From CAYNWT01 sp964450955 (GTDB lineage: Bacteria; Planctomycetota; Planctomycetia; Planctomycetales; Planctomycetaceae): 64,000 nucleotides of DNA. The translations under genes and the position numbers were made by a program. This document shows, one piece after another, positions 24,225 through 33,562 of this stretch; position 1 is the first letter of the stretch; every line of letters starts with the position of its first letter. The stretch spans positions 130,907 to 194,906 of the forward strand of contig CAYVFI010000007.1 in NCBI GenBank assembly GCA_964450955.1, read 5' to 3'. The notes beneath the pieces are model-generated. The model was not told the origin of the DNA. It did no database searches and saw nothing but the letters and a program-made list of their open reading frames with translations.

Positions 24225-27200
24225 TTAGCGAAGGTCGATATTGGACTCGGACGGGATTCGGCCGTCGATGATGTCATCGTCCGCCAGATCTGTTTCGAAG
24301 TTGGTGTCGAAGTCAGAGAAAAACAAGTCCCGACCAGCGCCGCCGTTAAGTGAATCGACCGCGTCGTCATCGAAGACAGTGCGGTCACTTGTGATTGGCA
24401 ACAGGTGCGAATCTCCGTTAAGTCGGTTCGGGTCCTGCAAATCTTCCCGAACCACTTGCCCGCCATTCACGTTGGTGATGTTTGTCACCCGATCGGCGTA
24501 GTCGCGACTGAAGACCCATTCTGCGCGAACCTGTGCCAGTGCACTGTCACTTAGAGTGGTTCGTCCGGCAACCAGAATGTCCTGATCGCCGTTACCGTCC
24601 AGGTTGTCTCCGCCGCGTCCCCCGACGATGACATCGCTGCCCTCACCGCCCGTTACGGTGTCCGCGCCGTTGCCGGCTAAGACAATATCGTTTCCGTCAC
24701 CAGCGGCCACACGGTCTCTGCCTGACGCCGAATTGATGATGTCATCGCCATCGTTACCCTCAATCCGATCATTGCCACCACCACCAAGGATGAAGTCACT
24801 TCCGGATCGACCAAGGAGAACGTCGTCACCGCCGCCTCCATTAAGCGTATCGTTGCCGGGTCCGCCCGTAATTAAGTCGGTTCCTTCGTCACCAATCACT
24901 TCGTCCTGGCCACCACCCGATGACAGTGTATCGTCGCCGAACGCGCCACGCAGGAAGTCGTCTCCAGGTCCGGTTGTGATCCGGTCGTTCCCGATGCCGC
25001 CCAGAACTCGCATGGAGACTGGAGTATTTGTTTGCGAAGCGTCGAATGTGTCGGGGCCTTCAGCCAGATCGGCGTTGATTACTTCCAGGTCAGATCCCGT
25101 CAGGTCGCCAACCAGAACCGTATCGGCGCCGGCCATTGCGTTGAGTTGCAGTACCTCAACGCCAAGTTGTGTCAGTGTTCCCACGCCCTCATTTCGCAGC
25201 AGCGTGTTCCCATCGACATCAACACTGATCTCAAACATGTCGGCGTTATTTGTCGCATTGACAATCAACACGTCATCCCCGTTCCCGGCGTCGACAGTGT
25301 CGCTTCCATCGCCACTGTCCCACAGGAAGCTGTCTCGGCCAGCACTGCCTTTCAGGCTGTCGTCGCCTTCGTTGCCGATGAGCGTATCGTTGCCTGCGCC
25401 GCCCAGCAGCGTATCGTCTCCAGAACTGCCATACAGCACATCGGCACCCCGGCCGCCGGTAAACGCAGCGACCGCGCCAATCAGGTTCCGTCCGTCAATG
25501 CGGTCGGCACCAATTCCGCCACGGACGACGACGCGGTCCAGGTCACTGTCCCTGACGTCGTTAGCGATGATTTCATCGGCACCGGCTTCCGCCAGGATCT
25601 GCAATTCTTCAATGCCAAACCCAATCGTCAGCGTGTCCATGCCGACCTGCAAAACAGTGCGGCCACCGACAGAGTCAATCACATAAAGTTCGTTGGCGTC
25701 GGTTCCAAGCACGACCTGGCGGTCCACACCGCTTCCGGATCCGTCAGGATTACCACCGGTGACGTCGTCGTCCCCGTCGCCGATTTCCCAGTTGATTGTG
25801 TCGCGACCGTTACCACCGCGGATCCGGTCCATGCCGTCGCCGCCGGTAATCGAATCGGCTCCGTTGCCTCCCAGTAGTGTGTCCTCGCCAAGGCCACCAA
25901 ACAGCAGGTCATTGCCACTGGAACCGCTTATGCTGTCGTTGCCAAAGCCACCGTCGATGGAGTCCTGGCCATCGCCACCGCCCAGGCTGTCGTCGCCATC
26001 GCCGCCTTCGATGGTGTCGTTACCTGTGCCGCCGGAAATTGTGTCATCATCCGCTTCGCCTGATAGCTGGTCCGATCCATCGCCGCCCAGAATGATATCC
26101 GCACCGGTGAAGCCCAGCACGGTATCGCTTCCGGCACCCCCGTCAAGCAAGTCATTGCCAATGTCGCCGTCTATGAAGTCGCCGCCCGCATTTCCCCTAA
26201 TCGTGTCGTCGCCAGCATCACCAAGAAGTGCGTCGGCGTCATCTGAACCAGTCAGCAGGTCGTCGCCGGTTCCGCCGCTTAGGGTCACTGGAGTCCCCAC
26301 AGATGACGCGTCGATCGCGTCGTTGCCGGTGCCTGCAAGAACCTCAAATGATGAGAAAAGTGTGCCGACTGTGTAGCTGATCGTGCCCGCAGAGAAGCCG
26401 CTGATCTCTGTCGCCGAAATGGTCGCATCGTCACCCGAAGCGTCCCCTGAATCGTCAAGCTGCAGTGCGACCGAACCAGAATTGGCGACCAGGTTTAGAT
26501 CTCCAACAATGCCGTCCAGATTGCCGGCTGAATTTTCAAAACCGGCGTTTGTGTTGCCAAGCGTGACAATGGAACGAATTGGCGTGGCGGCGGCATCCGC
26601 GAACGTCAGGTCAACAACCGTGTCGACTCCGGCAGCGGTGCTTAGCACATTCAGAACAAGCGGAGTGCGGTCGGCCGCATCAACCATGAGGTCTTCGATG
26701 GCTTCATACCCGATATCACCGGGTGCGATGCCCACGACGGACGTGGAAGTCACGTCAATTGTGTCTGATACAGTGGATTCGAAGTCCAGCAAATCAAGAC
26801 TGTCGTCTCCGCTACCCCCGTCAAAATCGACATCGCCGAAGACGGTGTCCAGCCGGTTGTTCGTGCCAACAACAAAGCTGTCGTCGCCGGAACCACCATC
26901 GACGGTGATCGCCGTAGCGGCCGTTGATGAAAGTACAAAGATCTGGTCGTTGTCTTCGAATGTGTTGACCAACAGTGAGGTCGTCAAAGAATCAGCAGCG
27001 GTGACGTCGATGGTCAAGACCGTACCGCTGGCATCCAGACTGTAACCCGGGTTGCCGACAGCATCACCCTGCAGCGTGATGGGGTCGTCAGACAGAATCC
27101 CGCCCGATGCAACCTGCGATCGAATCACCAGCGTGTCGGCGTCTGGCGACGAAATTCGTAACACGTTGGCGTCGTCGGCATCCGCGTTGAAAACAGCCGT

Positions 27201-27356
27201 GCCGGTGGCCTGACTAAAACTGACCGACGACAGCAAAGCGCGATCTTCCAGCGATTCGGAAGCGGCGTCTACCGTTGCACGTCGGCTCTGGCCACGTCGA
27301 AGCGCGGTCAGAAAACGTGAGCGGTAGTGCTGTTTCAAAGAAGACAAGATCGACAT
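24225..27356 (-). CDS. Secreted RTX-type calcium-binding repeat protein (planctomycete extracellular)
   Basis: A 1043-aa secreted protein. The N terminus (about residues 1-43) has the planctomycete export signature: an Arg-rich stretch (RGQSRRATVD) then ESLEDRALLS. The rest contains many glycine- and aspartate-rich nonapeptides of the GGxGxDxLx kind, which fold into calcium-filled beta-rolls. Three blocks are visible at about residues 355-530, 630-680 and 785-930, with beta-rich Asp/Thr/Val spacers between. No enzymatic domain was found. RTX proteins usually leave by a type I system, but none is in the window and the N-terminal signature points to another route. ATG 27356 follows GGAG eight bases upstream. 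A long inverted repeat upstream may be an operator. Confidence 0.85.
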   Translation of the reverse strand: MSILSSLKQHYRSRFLTALRRGQSRRATVDAASESLEDRALLSSVSFSQATGTAVFNADADDANVLRISSPDADTLVIRSQVASGGILSDDPITLQGDAVGNPGYSLDASGTVLTIDVTAADSLTTSLLVNTFEDNDQIFVLSSTAATAITVDGGSGDDSFVVGTNNRLDTVFGDVDFDGGSGDDSLDLLDFESTVSDTIDVTSTSVVGIAPGDIGYEAIEDLMVDAADRTPLVLNVLSTAAGVDTVVDLTFADAAATPIRSIVTLGNTNAGFENSAGNLDGIVGDLNLVANSGSVALQLDDSGDASGDDATISATEISGFSAGTISYTVGTLFSSFEVLAGTGNDAIDASSVGTPVTLSGGTGDDLLTGSDDADALLGDAGDDTIRGNAGGDFIDGDIGNDLLDGGAGSDTVLGFTGADIILGGDGSDQLSGEADDDTISGGTGNDTIEGGDGDDSLGGGDGQDSIDGGFGNDSISGSSGNDLLFGGLGEDTLLGGNGADSITGGDGMDRIRGGNGRDTINWEIGDGDDDVTGGNPDGSGSGVDRQVVLGTDANELYVIDSVGGRTVLQVGMDTLTIGFGIEELQILAEAGADEIIANDVRDSDLDRVVVRGGIGADRIDGRNLIGAVAAFTGGRGADVLYGSSGDDTLLGGAGNDTLIGNEGDDSLKGSAGRDSFLWDSGDGSDTVDAGNGDDVLIVNATNNADMFEISVDVDGNTLLRNEGVGTLTQLGVEVLQLNAMAGADTVLVGDLTGSDLEVINADLAEGPDTFDASQTNTPVSMRVLGGIGNDRITTGPGDDFLRGAFGDDTLSSGGGQDEVIGDEGTDLITGGPGNDTLNGGGGDDVLLGRSGSDFILGGGGNDRIEGNDGDDIINSASGRDRVAAGDGNDIVLAGNGADTVTGGEGSDVIVGGRGGDNLDGNGDQDILVAGRTTLSDSALAQVRAEWVFSRDYADRVTNITNVNGGQVVREDLQDPNRLNGDSHLLPITSDRTVFDDDAVDSLNGGAGRDLFFSDFDTNFETDLADDDIIDGRIPSESNIDLR

Positions 27357-27432
27357 CTATTTTGCTCCAGGCAGCTTCTGGCGGCGTGTGGCCCCGATTA
27401 TCAACCGCGTCCCGGGTAAAGGACGTTTATGC

Positions 27433-27450
27433 GGAATAGCGCGGTATTCC
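27433..27450. promoter_or_regulatory. Inverted repeat, possible operator of the RTX gene
   Basis: GGAATA-GCGCGG-TATTCC is a perfect 6-bp dyad with a 6-bp centre, flanked by partly symmetric ATGCG/TGCGCAT. It lies about 77 bp before the RTX start, a typical place for a dimeric regulator to bind. No regulator is identified. Confidence 0.35.
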
Positions 27451-27625
27451 TGCGCATGTCTTTACGTATCGACGACGCGCTCAGCACAACGCAGCCCGGA
27501 CGTGATAGCCGTCATACTCGGAAAAGACGCCCCAGATTTGCGACGTTAACAACTGCAGTGCAAATTGCCTGAATTTCCAGTCGCATGCTTGTGCGCATGT
27601 TTACATGTTGCGGCCAGCTCCGGGT

Positions 27626-29719
27626 CTATCCGCTTTCCGGCAGGTCCAGCAGCCGACCGAACCTGGCCAACACAATTGCCTTGAACGGGCGGAATTCCGC
27701 GGCGTCAATCTCGCCACTCTCAACCAATTGGAACGCGACACCTCTGGCTTCGGCCAGTACGTCGGCATCCTTAATCAAACTCGCGAACCGAAGCGGTAGC
27801 TGCCCGCTTTGGCGCACGCCCAGCACATCGCCCGGACCGCGAAGTTCAAAGTCGACTTCGGCGATCCGGAACCCGTCCGTGTGTTCTTCCATCGCCGCCA
27901 ACCGAGCGTTGGCTTCCGGCGTGTCGGCATCAGAAAATAAGAAGCAGTAACCCTGAAATCGGCCACGCCCGATCCGCCCACGCAACTGATGAAGTTGCGA
28001 CAGACCGAACCGCTCTGCTTCGCAAATAACCATGACCGTCGAATTAGGAACATCGACCCCAACTTCAATCACAGTTGTGCTGACCAGTAGCTGCAATTCG
28101 CCACTGCGAAAGCGTTCCATCCGGGCGTTGCGTTCTTCGCGGTCCATCTGGCCATGAACCAACCCAACCTCGAAGTCACGAAACTCACCGGTTCGCAGTT
28201 CTTCGTAGACCGCTTCCGCGCTGGAGATGCGATCAGCCGGATCACCACTCTCGGTCACCCGGGGACAAACAAAGTAAGCCTGCCTGCCCTCGCGCAGCTT
28301 CCCGCGGATGAACTCATACACCTTCGCGCGTTCGACCGGATTTGGGATCCGCCCGGTGACGACCTTCTGCCTGCCGGGTGGCAGATCTTTCATCACAGAA
28401 ACATCCAAATCACCGAAGACCGTCAGACACAGGCTTCGAGGAATTGGAGTGGCCGTCATGACAAGCAAATGCGGCCTGTTGATCCCCGACGTCAACTTCG
28501 CGCGTTGAACGACGCCAAACTTGTGTTGTTCGTCGATGACTCCAAGGCCAAGATTCCTGAACGTCACACCGTCCTGAATAATCGCCTGCGTTCCCACGAC
28601 CAGATCGACGTCGCCATTCCGAATTGCCGCAAGCGCATCGCGTCGTTGAGCCGCTGTTAGCGAACCCGTGAGACACAAACGGCGCACTCGACTGTTGGCC
28701 AGAATTTGTTCAATCGTTTGCCAGTGCTGCCGAACCAAAACTTCCGTCGGTCCCATTAACGCCGCCTGATGTCCGGCGGCAATCGCAACCAGCAGGGCAT
28801 ACACGGCCACTGCCGTCTTGCCAGCCCCCACGTCAGCCTGCAACAAACGGTGCATCGCCTTTCCCGACTGCATGTCGGCAGAAATATCTTTGACAGCCTG
28901 GTTCTGACCGTCGGTAAATGAAAACGGAAACAAGCGACGAATACGCGAATCAATTTGCGCGGTCGTTGGTAGTTTCGCGGCTTTCTTTTCGACACTCCAC
29001 AATCGTTTTCGCAACGCCAGTCCCGTTTGGAACTCGAATAAGTCATCAAAGATCAGTCGCCGCCGAGCGTGTTGATAATGAACTTTGGAATCTGGTTTGT
29101 GTAGCTGCCGCAAAGCGTCCGGAAGAAACGGCAGCCGGTTCGCAACGCGAAATTCCTGCGGCAACGGATCGGTAACCAGATGCGCAAATTCGTCGGCGAC
29201 CGTGTGCATGATCCTGCGCAGAGCTTCGGACTTCAGCCCGTCGGTGAGCCGGTAGACTGGTTGTACTTCCCCAACCTGCCCGCCCGCGTCATCGATCGGC
29301 TGAACCTTCGGGTTGCTAATCTCCCACCGACCGCCGCGCCGTTTTGGTTTCCCGGAAAACAGCAATTGCTGCCCGTCAGCAAACTTGTGCAACATCCACG
29401 GCTGATTGAACCACACACCGCGCAAGTACTGACCGTCACAGTCCAACAGAATCGATGTGAGGACCCGGCCCTGTTTCAGTTGTCTCGCATCGCGATCAAC
29501 GACATTACCAAGAACCGACTGCACGACGTCCGGTTCGAGATTCTGGACCTGACGTACATCCGTTAGGTCCAACACGTCCCGCGGCATATTGAACAGCAGA
29601 TCGCGAGCCGTCAGCAGCTGCATCTTCGACAGCAGCGCGGCGCGATCCGGGCCCACGCCCGAAATAAACTGCACGGGGGTGTCCAATGGGTCCTGATTGT
29701 TGGCGTCATCGTGGCTCAT
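27626..29719 (-). CDS. recG: ATP-dependent DNA helicase RecG
   Basis: RecG rewinds and reverses stalled replication forks and migrates branched DNA. The 697-aa protein has the wedge OB-fold (about residues 50-160) followed by two helicase lobes: motif I LLQADVGAGKTAVAVYALL (about 290), motif II DEQHKFGV (DEQH box, about 395), motif III MTATPIPRSL, and motif VI QLRGRIGRGRFQGYC (about 590). The C-terminal segment resembles the usual TRG region. Length is normal. ATG 29719 starts a sensible N terminus; 25 further codons upstream are open but overlap the divergent promoter region. The neighbour at 29928 is divergent. Nothing unusual was seen. Confidence 0.95.
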   Translation of the reverse strand: MSHDDANNQDPLDTPVQFISGVGPDRAALLSKMQLLTARDLLFNMPRDVLDLTDVRQVQNLEPDVVQSVLGNVVDRDARQLKQGRVLTSILLDCDGQYLRGVWFNQPWMLHKFADGQQLLFSGKPKRRGGRWEISNPKVQPIDDAGGQVGEVQPVYRLTDGLKSEALRRIMHTVADEFAHLVTDPLPQEFRVANRLPFLPDALRQLHKPDSKVHYQHARRRLIFDDLFEFQTGLALRKRLWSVEKKAAKLPTTAQIDSRIRRLFPFSFTDGQNQAVKDISADMQSGKAMHRLLQADVGAGKTAVAVYALLVAIAAGHQAALMGPTEVLVRQHWQTIEQILANSRVRRLCLTGSLTAAQRRDALAAIRNGDVDLVVGTQAIIQDGVTFRNLGLGVIDEQHKFGVVQRAKLTSGINRPHLLVMTATPIPRSLCLTVFGDLDVSVMKDLPPGRQKVVTGRIPNPVERAKVYEFIRGKLREGRQAYFVCPRVTESGDPADRISSAEAVYEELRTGEFRDFEVGLVHGQMDREERNARMERFRSGELQLLVSTTVIEVGVDVPNSTVMVICEAERFGLSQLHQLRGRIGRGRFQGYCFLFSDADTPEANARLAAMEEHTDGFRIAEVDFELRGPGDVLGVRQSGQLPLRFASLIKDADVLAEARGVAFQLVESGEIDAAEFRPFKAIVLARFGRLLDLPESG

Positions 29720-29927
29720 TTTACGGAGCTTAGCGACCCGATCAGGTTCAACCCAACCATCCGCCCTCAGGTCCTGGCCCGTCCGTCCCACCAACAGCCA
29801 AACCGCAACCGCAGACGGTGTCAGAAAGTAGGTTAGTTGAAGGTACTGTGAAGAAAGTCATGAGCCAATCGCTGCTTATCCGATAATATGTTTGCGCTCG
29901 ATCTTTGACCCCAGTCACCACCTCACG

Positions 29928-30686
29928 ATGACAATCTCGGAAATCGTTCTCACAATATTCATCATCCTGCTGGCCCTGGGTGTGGTCGTTGCAGTTTGGA
30001 AAGCAATCACGTGCCCGGCTGGCTGGCGCGTCTGGTTCCTTTCCAAAGCCGCTCGGCTGTATGTCGCAATCATGCTGAAGTGGGATGCCAACCGACCCTG
30101 TCCATTCCCAAAAGATGGTCCGGCGATCATTGTGGGGAACCACACGAGTCCGGTTGATCCAATTTTGATTTGGTACCGGCACGAAGATGAATGGCCGCCC
30201 GGCGAACTCAGGGCCATCGGATTCATGGTGGCCGCAGAGTATGTTGTGCGGCGAGATATCATCGGTTGGGTTTGCCGTTCGGTGGAATCGATTCCGGTCA
30301 AGAGAGCCGGTCGCGACATGGCCGCGGTTCGAGCATCACTGAAGCGGCTTAAAGAAAACAAGTGGCTGGGCATTTTTCCGGAAGGGCACATCAACCTCAC
30401 ACCAGAAGCAGGGCTTAACGAATTCAACACGGGAGCCGCGTTCGTCAGCCTGAAGTCGGGCGTCCCCATCTACCCGGTCTTCATCCACAACGCGCCCCGC
30501 AGCGCCAGTATGGTTCGCTGCTTCTTTAAACGTAGTCATGTGCACGTCACCTACGGCCAACCAATCGACCTCAGCGCGCTTTACGGCGACGGGAAGCTCA
30601 ACGCAGAAATCCTGGACGCCGCCACGGCACACATTGTCGCAGAACTCGAACGGACCAGCGCTGACCGCTGGTTCGAAACCACCTAA
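29928..30686 (+). CDS. 1-acyl-sn-glycerol-3-phosphate acyltransferase (PlsC family)
   Basis: Membrane enzyme that adds the second acyl chain to lysophosphatidic acid in phospholipid synthesis, or a related acyltransferase. The 252-aa protein starts with a transmembrane helix (IVLTIFIILLALGVVVAVW). The catalytic HX4D motif is NHTSPVDPI (about residue 67), and the substrate-binding FPEG motif is in LGIFPEGHINLTPEAG (about 145). The next conserved element, GVPIYPVFI (about 178), is also present. ATG 29928 is the best start; no clear Shine-Dalgarno is seen, and a TTG at 29892 in frame is possible. Substrate specificity cannot be read from sequence. Confidence 0.88.
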   Translation: MTISEIVLTIFIILLALGVVVAVWKAITCPAGWRVWFLSKAARLYVAIMLKWDANRPCPFPKDGPAIIVGNHTSPVDPILIWYRHEDEWPPGELRAIGFMVAAEYVVRRDIIGWVCRSVESIPVKRAGRDMAAVRASLKRLKENKWLGIFPEGHINLTPEAGLNEFNTGAAFVSLKSGVPIYPVFIHNAPRSASMVRCFFKRSHVHVTYGQPIDLSALYGDGKLNAEILDAATAHIVAELERTSADRWFETT

Positions 30687-30720
30687 CGCGCTACTTGGGT
30701 ATTCAACTTCGCATCCCAGT

Positions 30721-30765
30721 CGCACAAACCCAGGAAGACGCACAAACCCGGGAAGACGCACAAAG
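30721..30765. repeat. Tandem repeat, two and a half copies of an 18-bp unit
   Basis: CGCACAAACCCAGGAAGA (30721-30738) is followed by a copy with one change (30739-30756) and a partial third. It lies in the short gap between the convergent acyltransferase and polyprenyl synthase genes. Function unknown. Confidence 0.8.
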
Positions 30766-30811
30766 CACATCCTACCGGAATAGCGCCCCCCAACCTCACC
30801 CAAGCCACCAA

Positions 30812-30838
30812 CCGGATACCGATCAAACGGGACGTTTG
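30812..30838 (-). repeat. Short dispersed repeat, copy 2
   Basis: Near copy of the element at 24194-24224. On the minus strand it reads CAAACGTCCCGTTTGATCGG followed by TATCCGGT, just downstream of the polyprenyl synthase stop codon. Confidence 0.55.
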
Positions 30839-31825
30839 TCAGAAGGAGCGTTGGCAGGCGAACTCGGCCATTTCGGCCAGGATTTGGCGAGCCGAGCTGT
30901 CAGGGACGACGTTTAGCTGTTCGATGGCCTGATCAGCGAACTCACGAGCGGTTGCGATCGCGTAGTCGATGGCGTCGGAGTTTCGAACCATATCGATTAA
31001 TGCCGCTCGGTTGTCGGGGGATGGGTTCTCGATCAGTTCGCGGGCTTTGGCGACGGTTGATTCGGGTGCGGTTTGCAGCAGATGGATAAGCGGTAAAGTC
31101 AGCTTTTGTTTTTCGTAGTCGGTTCCGATTGACTTACCCGTGTTGCTTTCATCGCCGACAAGGTCCAGGACATCGTCGGCGATCTGAAACGCCATGCCCA
31201 GCAGGCGTCCGTATTCCCGAAACGCATCACTGACTTCTTCGGTCGCGCCTGCGTAGTGAGCGCCAGCGTAACTACACAAAGCACAAAGTTCGGCAGTCTT
31301 GCCGTTGATGATCCGGTAGTACTGTTCCTGCGATAGGCTTGAGTTCGCTCGCTCATGCACCTGACACAGTTCACCTTCGCAAACCAGGTTGGTTGCTCGG
31401 CCGATAAGCCGACAGGCGTGTGCGTCAAGGCTGGCGGCCAGGTGGAACGCGTGCGTAAATAGATAGTCTCCGCACAGCACACTGGTTTCGTTGTTCCATC
31501 GTGAATTGACTGTGGCAACGTGACGGCGCGTGTCTGCTTCGTCCAGAACATCGTCATGAACCAGTGTCGCGGCGTGGATCATTTCTACGACGGCCGACAG
31601 CACATGGTGTTCGTCTCGAATTCCGCCGCACGCCTGAGCGCTAAGCAGCACAAGGATTGGGCGAAGACGCTTCCCTCGAAACCGAGTCACATGAGCAACG
31701 ACGTCTGTCACATACGGGTGCCAGCTTTGGAGTTCTTCAGCGAACTTTCGTTCTGCGATCTCCAAATCAGAACCGACCATGTCGTTCACACGTAGTAACA
31801 GGTCGTGCTTGGTCATATTGCTCAT
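30839..31825 (-). CDS. Long-chain polyprenyl diphosphate synthase
   Basis: Trans-prenyltransferase that condenses isopentenyl diphosphate units onto an allylic diphosphate, making the side chain of a respiratory quinone. The 328-aa protein has the first Asp-rich motif LVHDDVLDEADTRRH (about residue 80-94) and the second QIADDVLDLVGDE (about 210-222), both of which bind magnesium-diphosphate, plus GKSIGTDYEKQKLTLPLI. The residues before the first motif determine chain length; by overall similarity octaprenyl or heptaprenyl products are likely, but this is inference. It is translationally coupled to moaC: its ATG overlaps the moaC stop (ATGA), with GGAGA upstream inside moaC. Confidence 0.92.
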   Translation of the reverse strand: MSNMTKHDLLLRVNDMVGSDLEIAERKFAEELQSWHPYVTDVVAHVTRFRGKRLRPILVLLSAQACGGIRDEHHVLSAVVEMIHAATLVHDDVLDEADTRRHVATVNSRWNNETSVLCGDYLFTHAFHLAASLDAHACRLIGRATNLVCEGELCQVHERANSSLSQEQYYRIINGKTAELCALCSYAGAHYAGATEEVSDAFREYGRLLGMAFQIADDVLDLVGDESNTGKSIGTDYEKQKLTLPLIHLLQTAPESTVAKARELIENPSPDNRAALIDMVRNSDAIDYAIATAREFADQAIEQLNVVPDSSARQILAEMAEFACQRSF

Positions 31826-32313
31826 CGCTGGTCTCCGTCTGTCGTCCGCAGGTAGTGGCCACTCTTACCACCCTTTTTCTCGATCAGACAAATGTCATCA
31901 ATCACCATGCTGCGATCAACGGATTTGCACATGTCGTAGACTGTCAGGGCGGCGACGCTGACTGCGGTCAGCGCTTCCATCTCGACACCGGTTCTGGCGT
32001 GAACCGCAGATGTCGCTTCGATTTCAAGCGTGCATTCGTCGCGTTGATTGAAACTAATCGACACTGAATCGAGCCCCAAAGGGTGGCAAAGCGGGATAAG
32101 ATCTCCAGTTCGCTTGGCCGCCATAATCCCTGCCAGACGTGCGACTTCCAACACATCTCCCTTGGCGACCTCGCGTTGCATGATTAACCGCAGCGTCTCC
32201 GCCTGCATTAACACGCGTCCCTGGGCTCGAGCCAGCCGTTTGGTGATTTTTTTACCACCAACGTCGACCATGTGGCTCTCGCCGTGTTCGTTGAAGTGGC
32301 TTAAATCGGTCAT
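31822..32313 (-). CDS. moaC: Cyclic pyranopterin monophosphate synthase MoaC
   Basis: Works after MoaA in molybdenum cofactor synthesis, turning the rearranged GTP intermediate into cyclic pyranopterin monophosphate. The 163-aa protein has normal length and the family signatures MVDVGGKKITKRLA (about residues 15-28), AKRTGDLIPLCHPL (about 66-79) and GVEMEALTAVSVAALTVYDM (about 109-128), with catalytic Lys and Asp residues near the end (MCKSVDRSM). It is the first gene of a two-gene minus-strand operon with the polyprenyl synthase. The pairing of molybdopterin and quinone genes has no obvious biochemical reason. No other moa or moe gene is in the window. Confidence 0.96.
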   Translation of the reverse strand: MTDLSHFNEHGESHMVDVGGKKITKRLARAQGRVLMQAETLRLIMQREVAKGDVLEVARLAGIMAAKRTGDLIPLCHPLGLDSVSISFNQRDECTLEIEATSAVHARTGVEMEALTAVSVAALTVYDMCKSVDRSMVIDDICLIEKKGGKSGHYLRTTDGDQR

Positions 32314-32422
32314 ATGGGGCGTTCGGACAAAGGATCGCCGGAACTTCAGTCCCAGCTAAGGCTTATGCAGAATATCGTCCGGCAGGAGGGCTCACAATGT
32401 TTCTCTGCCGCACCGATGTCCA

Positions 32423-33382
32423 TCAATTGTTAGTTCGGAACCCAGGGACCGGCGTTTCCCAGCGACCAGTCGGCGGGAGCAGCGGCTGTCCAGTCGGAAC
32501 CGAACCATACGGGATTGCGTCGTCCCCTGTTGAAGCTGCTGGCTGGGGCGAATACAGGCCGGGGGCCGACTGCAACGCCGGCTGCGTTGACTCCTGCATG
32601 ACGGGCGGGACGGTCAGCGAAGGCGGCTGGGTTTGAACCGGTACGGCAGCAGCCGGCGTGGCCCGGTACTGGTTGTCGTACGGTTGATTCATCGGGGCCG
32701 GCTGTGCCGCGACCGGCCCACTGTCATAGATCACGCGTTTGCTTTCGTCGAACGGTTCTTGATCTCCGCGCCCCGTCAGATCTCCAAGTTCGGGAGATTC
32801 AGGACCACGGTCGAAGTTTGGGTTCGAGACCAATTCAAGTTGATCTTCGATCCAGTCAATCCAATCTGGTCGGCGTTCAATAAACAGCAACTGTCGCAGT
32901 TCTTCGCGCAGCATTTCCGGAGTTTCGTTGGTTCGCAGTCGAGCTCGCAACAGGTTCCCAAGGAACTCCGGTTCCGTGGGCGCAAGATCGTGCGCGGCCT
33001 GGTAATGTTCGATCGCCGATTGCGGGCGGCCGGCGGCTTCGAAGGTGAGGCCAAGGTTGTTTTGCGGTTCAGGGCTTTGAGGAGCCAGCCGCATTGCTTC
33101 CTGGAACGACAATGCGGCTCGGAACAAATCAAAGTTCTCAAAGTACGCCAGGCCAAGATTGTTGTGAGCCGGCGCGTAGGTCCGGTCGGCTCGAACAGCT
33201 TTAAACAGCAGCGGTTCCGCCAACGCGATTTCGTCGCGCTGCAGATGAATGGCGGCCTTGTTGGTAAGCGTCTTAGCCAACGCAGGGTTACGCCCAAGAC
33301 TGACCTTCACAATCTTGCCGTTGTGCTTGTGCAGATTAAAACAACCCGGCAAAGTCACCAGACTTAACATCGCAACCAACAT
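32423..33382 (-). CDS. TPR-repeat lipoprotein downstream of the type II secretion cluster
   Basis: A 319-aa predicted lipoprotein: LVAMLSLVTLPGC ends in a good lipobox with the Cys at about residue 14. TPR-like helices span about residues 40-160 (APAHNNLGLAYFENF, PQNNLGLTFEAAGRP). The C-terminal half is rich in Pro, Gln and Ala. The start is uncertain: ATG 33382 lacks the usual basic residues before the hydrophobic core, and the open frame upstream encodes HHRRAR. It lies 180 bp downstream of the GspM-like gene on the same strand and may be a pilotin-like or accessory protein for the secretion system, but this is only inferred from position. Confidence 0.75.
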   Translation of the reverse strand: MLVAMLSLVTLPGCFNLHKHNGKIVKVSLGRNPALAKTLTNKAAIHLQRDEIALAEPLLFKAVRADRTYAPAHNNLGLAYFENFDLFRAALSFQEAMRLAPQSPEPQNNLGLTFEAAGRPQSAIEHYQAAHDLAPTEPEFLGNLLRARLRTNETPEMLREELRQLLFIERRPDWIDWIEDQLELVSNPNFDRGPESPELGDLTGRGDQEPFDESKRVIYDSGPVAAQPAPMNQPYDNQYRATPAAAVPVQTQPPSLTVPPVMQESTQPALQSAPGLYSPQPAASTGDDAIPYGSVPTGQPLLPPTGRWETPVPGFRTNN

Positions 33383-33562
33383 CAACCGCGCGCGGCGATG
33401 GTGTATCGTTCGCGCTGCGAACGATCGACACAGCGGGCTGTGTGTTCGGACAGGCTGATGCACTGGGAAACTTTGTTGCGGCCAAAATCGAAGGGGATTC
33501 GATTTGTTCCGGCTGCGAGAGGTGAGATTGGGGGAGTGGAGAAGTTGGTGAGAAGCCAATTC

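Noticed and set aside
24604..25877. Long open frames on the plus strand opposite the RTX gene
   Set aside because: They are antisense to the Gly/Asp repeats, whose codon bias keeps the reverse frames free of stops; products are low-complexity Ser/Pro without family resemblance.
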